Positions 59,199 to 64,000 of a DNA stretch of 64,000 nucleotides are shown one piece after another. The translations under genes were made by a program, and so were the position numbers. Numbering within the stretch: the first letter of the stretch is position 1; the number at the start of each line of letters is the position of its first letter. The notes beneath the pieces were generated by a model, which saw only the letters and a program-made list of their open reading frames with translations, was not told the origin of the DNA and made no database searches. Source of the stretch: Sporomusa acidovorans. Lineage in GTDB: Bacteria; Bacillota; Negativicutes; Sporomusales; Sporomusaceae. The stretch lies in NCBI RefSeq assembly GCF_002257695.2, contig NZ_CP155571.1, one strand, 5' to 3'.

Positions 59199-61083
59199 GT
59201 ACTCTCTCGGAAACCCGAGATATTATATGGATCAAGGCATTTAGCCTTGGTCTTTTTGCAGTTTTCCTCCAAAATAGACGTGTCGAAAATTTGGGACTTG
59301 ACTTTTTTGAAACGCCCCCATAATCGCGATGAAGACATCTTTTTGTCTACCTTCGCTGATGGTGGTGATTTTTTTGTTGAAAACGACCCGTTCTCATCGA
59401 CAATTTCAGGACTTTCTAAAAGAGCAGTTGCAAATCCACTACTTAAAACGCGGTTTTTTAGAGCCGGTTTTGCTCCAGCAAAAAGCCCTAGCCAGTGTCT
59501 GGTGCAGCGATTTATCCAAAATCACGGAATTTGTCGCTCATCGCTACTCTCAATCGGTGGGTTCCATAGCACGCGACCCGGCCGATATGTTCCGCTCTTT
59601 ACTGCTTATGGAATTACTTCATGAACGTTCCATTGACACTTGGGTCCATTCCATGCGTTCGACTCCCATTTTTGCGGTCCTCAGCGGATTTCTACCGGAC
59701 GATGTCCCGGGGGTTGGTACTTTTTATGATTTTATCAAGCGCCTGTGGATGTCTTCTTCGACACATCTTGCCAACAAAGTCCGCAGGCCCCGGCGTAAGC
59801 CCAAGAAGGGCAAGAAAAAAGGAGAAAAGTCACCACTTAAAAAACCTGGCGTCATCAAGCGATTGGTCGATCGCTATCTGGAACACCCTCCTGATTTTCA
59901 TTCGCGTCCGCAGGATCTCTTCCAAAAGATTTTTAAAGAGTGTTTTGTTGTCCCCTCTGCAAAACACGGCATCTTAGGAGACATCTCTGCTCTGACAATC
60001 GCCGGGGACGGGTCCTCTGTTCGCACGGGCGCTAGCCATTACGGCAAGTTGATTTGCAGTTGCAGAGAAAACGGCGTCTTCAAGTGCCGTTGTCCCCGCA
60101 AATTCTCGGACCCGGATTCTTCTTGGGGCTGGGATAGTTACCGGGAAGAATATTATTTCGGTCGTACTTTGTACGCCTTTACCGCTGCCGACAGTCCTTA
60201 TGATTTACCGGTGTATCTTCATTTCTTTAAGGCTAACCGGCATGATAGTCTCGCTTTTGTGTATTCCTTTTTTGATTTTATTCAATCGAATCCGGATTGT
60301 AAGGTGGCCCAATGTCTGCTGGACTCGGCTCATGACGCTTACGCCATTTACAATTTGCTTCATCGCTATGATATTGCTGCTTTTATTGACCTCAATACTC
60401 GGAATGAAGGTAACTGTTCCCATCAAGATGAAATCTTGTTTTCTAAGGAAGGCATTCCCATCTGTCCTGCCAATCATATCATGGCTTACAATGGTTTCTG
60501 TAAGGACCGCCAGCGGCATAAATGGCGTTGTCCTAAAACCCGCAAAACCTGGAAGGTCTCTTGTGAATCACCCTGTTCAGACTCTCCTTATGGCCGGGTT
60601 TTTTACACCCGGGAACAGGATAACCTCCGGTTTTTTACTCGGGTTCCTCGCGCTTCGGCTTTGTTTAAAGCTCGTTATCGCCAGCGCACCGCCTCGGAAC
60701 GCTGTTTTAAGCGCCTCAAAGAGGATTATCTTCTGGAACGAAAGACCAAAACCCGTAATTCATGCAATTGGTATTTCCGGGCTTATTCCACTGCCATGTG
60801 TTCACATATGGATGCCTGGATAAAACACCTTGCCATCAATATGCGTCCCCTCATTTTGGAGTGGTCGGCGGAAGTCTTTCCTGCAATTTCTTAGTTCTTA
60901 AGCGTTTAACTCTACACTTCTACACCTTGGGCCTAGTTTTTTTAGGATTTGGCTAGGTCTGCTTGCTATGCTCTCTTTTTACGTATCCTTTCCTCATCCC
61001 TTGTTTTTGCTAATTTACTTCTGATTTTGCTACTCAATACCCTCAAAATCCTACTATATGGTACTAAGTTTCCGAGAGCCTAC
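59199..61083 (+). mobile_element. Complete insertion sequence (1885 bp, 7-bp target duplication)
   Basis: The ends are a 16-base imperfect inverted repeat: GTACTCTCTCGGAAAC at 59199-59214 and, in inverse, GTAGGCTCTCGGAAAC at 61068-61083 (14 of 16 match). The exact direct repeat GTAGTAT flanks it at 59192-59198 and 61084-61090. It carries one transposase gene. Removing it and one GTAGTAT rejoins the riboswitch terminator tail to the ribosome binding site of the manganese exporter. Intact ends suggest a recent insertion. Confidence 0.9.
59329..60894 (+). CDS. DDE-type transposase
   Basis: 521 residues. A helical N-terminus (DPADMFRSLLLMELLHERSIDTW) and a basic segment RRPRRKPKKGKKKGEKS precede the catalytic core: ITIAGDGSSVRTG with the first Asp, CLLDSAHDAYAIYNLL with the second, and RQRTASERCFKRLKEDYLLE with the Glu. 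Cysteine clusters (CSCRENGVFKCRC) suggest metal binding. I place it with IS1182/IS4-like DDE enzymes but cannot name the family surely. The first codon is uncertain, since no clear ribosome binding site precedes ATG 59329. Confidence 0.85.
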   Translation: MKTSFCLPSLMVVIFLLKTTRSHRQFQDFLKEQLQIHYLKRGFLEPVLLQQKALASVWCSDLSKITEFVAHRYSQSVGSIARDPADMFRSLLLMELLHERSIDTWVHSMRSTPIFAVLSGFLPDDVPGVGTFYDFIKRLWMSSSTHLANKVRRPRRKPKKGKKKGEKSPLKKPGVIKRLVDRYLEHPPDFHSRPQDLFQKIFKECFVVPSAKHGILGDISALTIAGDGSSVRTGASHYGKLICSCRENGVFKCRCPRKFSDPDSSWGWDSYREEYYFGRTLYAFTAADSPYDLPVYLHFFKANRHDSLAFVYSFFDFIQSNPDCKVAQCLLDSAHDAYAIYNLLHRYDIAAFIDLNTRNEGNCSHQDEILFSKEGIPICPANHIMAYNGFCKDRQRHKWRCPKTRKTWKVSCESPCSDSPYGRVFYTREQDNLRFFTRVPRASALFKARYRQRTASERCFKRLKEDYLLERKTKTRNSCNWYFRAYSTAMCSHMDAWIKHLAINMRPLILEWSAEVFPAIS

Positions 61084-61099
61084 GTAGTATATATAAAAA

Positions 61100-61237
61100 A
61101 CGAGACCGATAGTATGACAGTTTTAGCCATACTAAAGGTCTCGCTAATTGACAATTGCCAACAACAGAGCCAGATGATTGCTCATCAGTATGTTGACTCT
61201 GTTCTAGAGCTACTCCCCTTTAGGAGTATTATGTTTC
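61100..61237 (-). promoter_or_regulatory. yybP-ykoY manganese riboswitch, cut off from its gene
   Basis: On the minus strand CTAAAGGGGAGTAGC is followed, about 70 bases on, by TTAGCGAGACCTTTAG; the two ends pair (CTAAAGG/CCTTTAG) and contain the conserved loops of the yybP-ykoY family. The downstream CGAGACC..GGTCTCG hairpin with TTTTTT is the terminator, competing with the aptamer stem. Mn2+ binding would prevent termination. The exporter it should control is 1.9 kb away, beyond the insertion sequence. Confidence 0.88.
61101..61143 (-). terminator. Terminator of the manganese riboswitch
   Basis: CGAGACC-tt-TAGTATG..CATACTA-tc-GGTCTCG followed on the minus strand by TTTTTTATATA. The 5' arm GAGACCTTTAG is shared with the aptamer's closing stem. 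Confidence 0.85.
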
Positions 61238-61243
61238 CCCATT

Positions 61244-61272
61244 ATTCTATACTAAATATCTGACAATGTCAA
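61244..61272 (-). promoter_or_regulatory. Promoter of the manganese riboswitch
   Basis: Minus-strand TTGACA (plus 61267-61272), 17 bases, TAGAAT (plus 61244-61249), placing the transcript start near 61237, just before the aptamer. Confidence 0.75.
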
Positions 61273-61399
61273 CATTGTATATATGACTATAAGCTGGGCC
61301 CGCCGTTTGTGCCTGAAGGCGAGCGGCTTTTGAATTTCCTATTGACTAAACGGGAAATTTTGCATAAAATACAAAATGAATCTATTGTGAAAGGAGGCC

Positions 61400-61567
61400 A
61401 TGAGTGTGGAAACTGTTTTCGGTTATTTATCACGAGACGTAGAATCACCTGTTTGTGCAGTCAATTTACGCGTGAACGGGATACGTGTGTCCTTTTTTAG
61501 CCAAATTACAATCCGAGAGCAGTTACCGGCAACTCTTGGCATTGATATCGATATGTTGGCTAGTTAG
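61400..61567 (+). CDS. Small protein of unknown function
   Basis: AAGGAGG at 61391 stands close to ATG 61400, which opens 55 codons (start MSVETVFGYLSRDVESP, end LGIDIDMLAS). No signal peptide, membrane helix or known motif. An overlapping frame (61309-61500) has no ribosome binding site. A terminator follows 40 bases after the stop, supporting a transcribed gene. Confidence 0.5.
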   Translation: MSVETVFGYLSRDVESPVCAVNLRVNGIRVSFFSQITIREQLPATLGIDIDMLAS

Positions 61568-61604
61568 GGCATGTATGTCTTTTTGCCTATGACATATTTT
61601 TTGT

Positions 61605-61638
61605 AAAAAAGACGCCGGTTAAGTCGGGCGTCTTTTTT
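61605..61638 (+). terminator. Terminator before the MATE gene
   Basis: AAAAAAGACGCC-cggttaagtcg-GGCGTCTTTTTT, a ten-pair stem with T tract, directly upstream of the MATE ribosome binding site. It closes the small gene and may attenuate the MATE gene. Confidence 0.8.
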
Positions 61639-61660
61639 GCGCTTTTACAGGAGGAAAATA

Positions 61661-63001
61661 ATGAATCAAATCATTAGCTATAAAAAAATTGGTCAGTTAG
61701 CTTTTCCCATTATTGTCTCTCAATCAGTCGTATTGTTAAACGGTCTGATTGACCTTGCTTTTATTGGTCCCTTCGGGACCGAGGCGATTGCCGCTGTAGC
61801 GATCGCGAATGCGTTATGCGCCACATTGTTCAACTTTCTGGAAGGGTTTAGAATTGGGACAACCGTACTGATTGCCAAAGCGGCCGCTGCTCGTGATATA
61901 GCAAAAGGGCGGGCGATAATCAACAGCGGCTTATGCCTGGTTTTGGCGATTGGCATAACAATCATTGTCTTTGCCTCTGATATCAGCAATCTGGTTTACC
62001 ATATTGCCGGGAATGCGCAAATCAAATATTATGGCGTCGATTACCTTACAATATGGTTATGGGCAGTGCCGGTCATTTTATTTTCTTACGTTTTGACTGG
62101 GTTATTCAGAGGGGTGCGGGATACAGCAACACCACTTTACAGCACGGTTGCCGTCTGCATACTCAATGCCGGGTTTTCCTATTTGTTTGTTTATGGTGGT
62201 TTAGGCATTGGCAGTATGGGCGTAAAAGGGGCTGCGTGGGGCACGTTGGCTGCCAATCTTATCGGGTTATTCATTACAGCGTTCCTTGTGCTAAAAAAAC
62301 CGGTTACCAACAAGTATATCGGCTTACGGCAGCCAGTTTCACAACAAATGCCGGAGTATCTTATCCTTGCTGCCGATATAGGTCTGAACACAGGATTTAC
62401 ACTGCTTGCCTTACTGCTTTTTGTTTGCGTCATAAAACAGTTAGGCGCTGTAGCACTGGCTGTGCATCAGATTACCTTGCAGGTCTTTAATTTCGCCTAT
62501 TTACCGGCAATGGGTTTTTTGATTACGGCTGCCATTATTGTGCCGCAGTTATTGGAAAACAGACAGGACAGCTTGCTTGTTCCTACTGTTAAGCGTCTTG
62601 GCAAGATGAGTCTCAGCGTAATTTTTATTACGAGCAGCCTGCTGTTTATTTTTTCAGCTCATGTCAGTTGTTTCTTCAGTCCTACCGATAAACTAGTGGC
62701 AGAGCAAACAGCTACAACACTTAAGCTCGTCTGCGTTGGCCAATTATTTTCATCTATTTACATGGTAATGCGGGGGGCGCTGACCGGTTGTAAAGATACC
62801 CGATTTATCGTGTATGAGGGATTGGTATCAGGGTATTGCATATTTCTGCCATTGGCCTACCTGTTGGCAATCCAGTTAGGCTACGGTATATTTGGCGGTT
62901 ATATCGCTTTTCTCATATGGTGCGTCACAGATTGCACAGTACTTGTCTTTCGGTTTTACCGGAAATATGATCAGTGTGGATTTCATCGAGAAGTGAAATG
63001 A
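61661..63001 (+). CDS. MATE family efflux transporter
   Basis: 446 residues, twelve membrane helices in two halves of six. The N-terminus IGQLAFPIIVSQSVVLLNGLIDLAFIG and GVRDTATPLYSTV are typical, the second half starting near residue 225. DinF/NorM-type exporters expel drugs or organic cations with Na+ or H+. CAGGAGG before ATG 61661. Confidence 0.88.
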   Translation: MNQIISYKKIGQLAFPIIVSQSVVLLNGLIDLAFIGPFGTEAIAAVAIANALCATLFNFLEGFRIGTTVLIAKAAAARDIAKGRAIINSGLCLVLAIGITIIVFASDISNLVYHIAGNAQIKYYGVDYLTIWLWAVPVILFSYVLTGLFRGVRDTATPLYSTVAVCILNAGFSYLFVYGGLGIGSMGVKGAAWGTLAANLIGLFITAFLVLKKPVTNKYIGLRQPVSQQMPEYLILAADIGLNTGFTLLALLLFVCVIKQLGAVALAVHQITLQVFNFAYLPAMGFLITAAIIVPQLLENRQDSLLVPTVKRLGKMSLSVIFITSSLLFIFSAHVSCFFSPTDKLVAEQTATTLKLVCVGQLFSSIYMVMRGALTGCKDTRFIVYEGLVSGYCIFLPLAYLLAIQLGYGIFGGYIAFLIWCVTDCTVLVFRFYRKYDQCGFHREVK

Positions 63002-63029
63002 CCATGGACAGAAATTGAGACCCGATAAA

Positions 63030-63058
63030 AAATGGTCTGCCTTAGGCAGACCATTTTT
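63030..63058. terminator. Terminator after the MATE gene
   Basis: AAAATGGTCTGCC-tta-GGCAGACCATTTTT, thirteen pairs, between convergent genes with T or A runs on both sides. Confidence 0.9.
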
Positions 63059-63119
63059 ACTGGGTGGACAATTACCAACCTAAACTATTTTCTAATTGAG
63101 GTATAAGGTATTGAACAAA

Positions 63120-64000
63120 TTAGGTGCGGAATTTACTAATGGCATCTTGCAGCTCTGTCGCCATTTTGGCAAGGTTTTGGCTTGAGGCGGCAATTTGTTC
63201 CATAGAAGCAGATTGTTCTTCGGTTGCTGCCGAAACGAGCTGTGATTCGCTTGTTACTGTCTCTGTTAAACTCGCTACATTTTCAACCGAGGAAAGAATC
63301 TCTTGACTGGCCTTGTCGGCTGTCTGGATGGCTGCAAAAATTTCATTAACTTCCTGCGAAAGCTGAGTAATCATATCGATAATCTGTTGGAATGCAGTGC
63401 CGGCATCGTTTACGACACTTGTGCCGACTTTGACCTTGTCGGTTCCTTTATCCATGGCTTGAACCGCTTTATCGGTCTCGCTTTGGATGGCGCTGATTAG
63501 GTCTTCAATCTGCTTGGCTGCCACTTGGGATTGTTCAGCCAGTTTACGGACTTCTTCCGCCACCACGGCAAAGCCGCGTCCCTGTTCGCCGGCCCGGGCC
63601 GCCTCAATTGCGGCGTTTAAAGCCAAAAGATTGGTTTGGCCTGCTAAACCGGATATGGTATTGACAATTTGGCCAATTTCTTTTGAGCGTTCTCCCAACT
63701 GGGTTACTACCTTGGCTGATTCCGTCACTGTCAATTCGAGTTCCGACATGTGGTTAACTGCATTTTGTACTGCTTTACCGCCGTCCTGAGCTGTTTGCGC
63801 AGTCCGTGTGGACTGTTCGGAAACAATATTGGCATTGGAAGTTACAAGTTTGATGCTTTCGGCCATTTGTGCCGCCATTTTCGAGGAAGATTCCATTAAC
63901 AGGCGTTGCTTCTCCGCGCCTTGCGCTACTTCGGTTATGGAGGTCGCTACCTGCGTTGCCGCCTGTGCCGATTGTTCAGATCCGGCATTGAGTTGCTCCG
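63120..64000 (-). CDS. Methyl-accepting chemotaxis protein, cut by window edge
   Basis: Only the C-terminal 293 residues lie in the window; the frame continues past base 64000. The signalling tip IVNTISGLAGQTNLLALNAAIEAARAGEQ and flanking methylation helices are plain, with the end MATELQDAISKFRT. HAMP and sensor parts are outside. Ligand unknown. Confidence 0.9.
   Translation of the reverse strand, partial: EQLNAGSEQSAQAATQVATSITEVAQGAEKQRLLMESSSKMAAQMAESIKLVTSNANIVSEQSTRTAQTAQDGGKAVQNAVNHMSELELTVTESAKVVTQLGERSKEIGQIVNTISGLAGQTNLLALNAAIEAARAGEQGRGFAVVAEEVRKLAEQSQVAAKQIEDLISAIQSETDKAVQAMDKGTDKVKVGTSVVNDAGTAFQQIIDMITQLSQEVNEIFAAIQTADKASQEILSSVENVASLTETVTSESQLVSAATEEQSASMEQIAASSQNLAKMATELQDAISKFRT

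Noticed and set aside
59169..59300. Search for a manganese riboswitch immediately upstream of the exporter gene
   Set aside because: The AGGGGAGTAGC and GAGACCTTT motifs are absent here; they occur beyond the insertion sequence at 61100-61237.
59247..59624. A 125-codon frame overlapping the 5' end of the transposase
   Set aside because: It has no ribosome binding site and its sequence is the shifted reading of the transposase N-terminus; a programmed frameshift between the two was considered, but no slippery run was found.
61309..61500. A 63-codon frame before the MATE gene
   Set aside because: It lacks a ribosome binding site; the overlapping 55-codon frame from 61400 has AAGGAGG at the right distance and is preferred.

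Overview
The window looks like a chromosomal segment of a diderm, anaerobic Firmicute of the Negativicutes, most likely Sporomusaceae. It encodes outer-membrane proteins (an OmpH-like periplasmic protein, a TonB-dependent receptor, an autotransporter barrel) beside typically clostridial genes with strong GGAGG ribosome binding sites and sigma-A promoters. Cobamide use is prominent, with three cobalamin riboswitches, a CobT-like enzyme and a B12-dependent dehydratase.

Layout. 0-3.1 kb: gamma carbonic anhydrase, nitroreductase, DedA and an EutJ-like protein. 3.1-4.7 kb: a cobalamin riboswitch, interrupted by a small palindromic element, ahead of an NCS2-like permease. 5.0-13.9 kb: a second cobalamin riboswitch ahead of an unusual envelope locus: an OmpH-like protein, a propeller-like protein (frameshifted), a 1470-residue fusion of an autotransporter barrel with a TonB-dependent receptor, a second frameshifted gene and a papain-like peptidase. 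14-16.6 kb: two copies of a ~440-bp type I toxin-antitoxin cassette flanking remains of a BREX (pglZ) locus, plus a small structured RNA. 16.6-22.6 kb: a 1,3-propanediol-dehydrogenase-like gene, a third cobalamin riboswitch (near-identical to the first) ahead of a CobT-like gene, and a PocR-domain two-component system. 22.8-38.9 kb: a complete microcompartment operon for coenzyme-B12-dependent diol/glycerol degradation (pduUVAB-CDEGHKJL-flavoprotein-NOPST) ending in two near-identical facilitators. 39-45.4 kb: an arsenic/thiol cluster with two ArsR regulators, Acr3, an ArsP-type permease, a thioredoxin-like protein, DGC-type proteins and a HesB-like selenoprotein with an in-frame TGA. 46-57 kb: a PocR-domain soluble chemoreceptor, a class III CoA-transferase, a candidate structured ncRNA, an ABC importer, CheX, HAD phosphatases and a FucO-like dehydrogenase. 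57-64 kb: cysteine desulfurase, a TMEM165/GDT1-type manganese exporter separated from its yybP-ykoY riboswitch by an insertion sequence, a MATE transporter and a partial chemoreceptor.

How it fits together. PocR kinase and AraC-type regulator probably sense a diol or glycerol and switch on the microcompartment operon. Facilitators admit the substrate, PduCDE dehydrates it with adenosylcobalamin, PduGH/O/S keep the cofactor active, PduP and PduL yield acyl-phosphate, and the iron alcohol dehydrogenases take reducing equivalents to alcohols. The riboswitch genes would supply cobamide: an outer-membrane receptor locus, a permease that may carry lower-ligand bases and a CobT-like enzyme to activate them. 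All functions are read from sequence and family knowledge; no database search was run.
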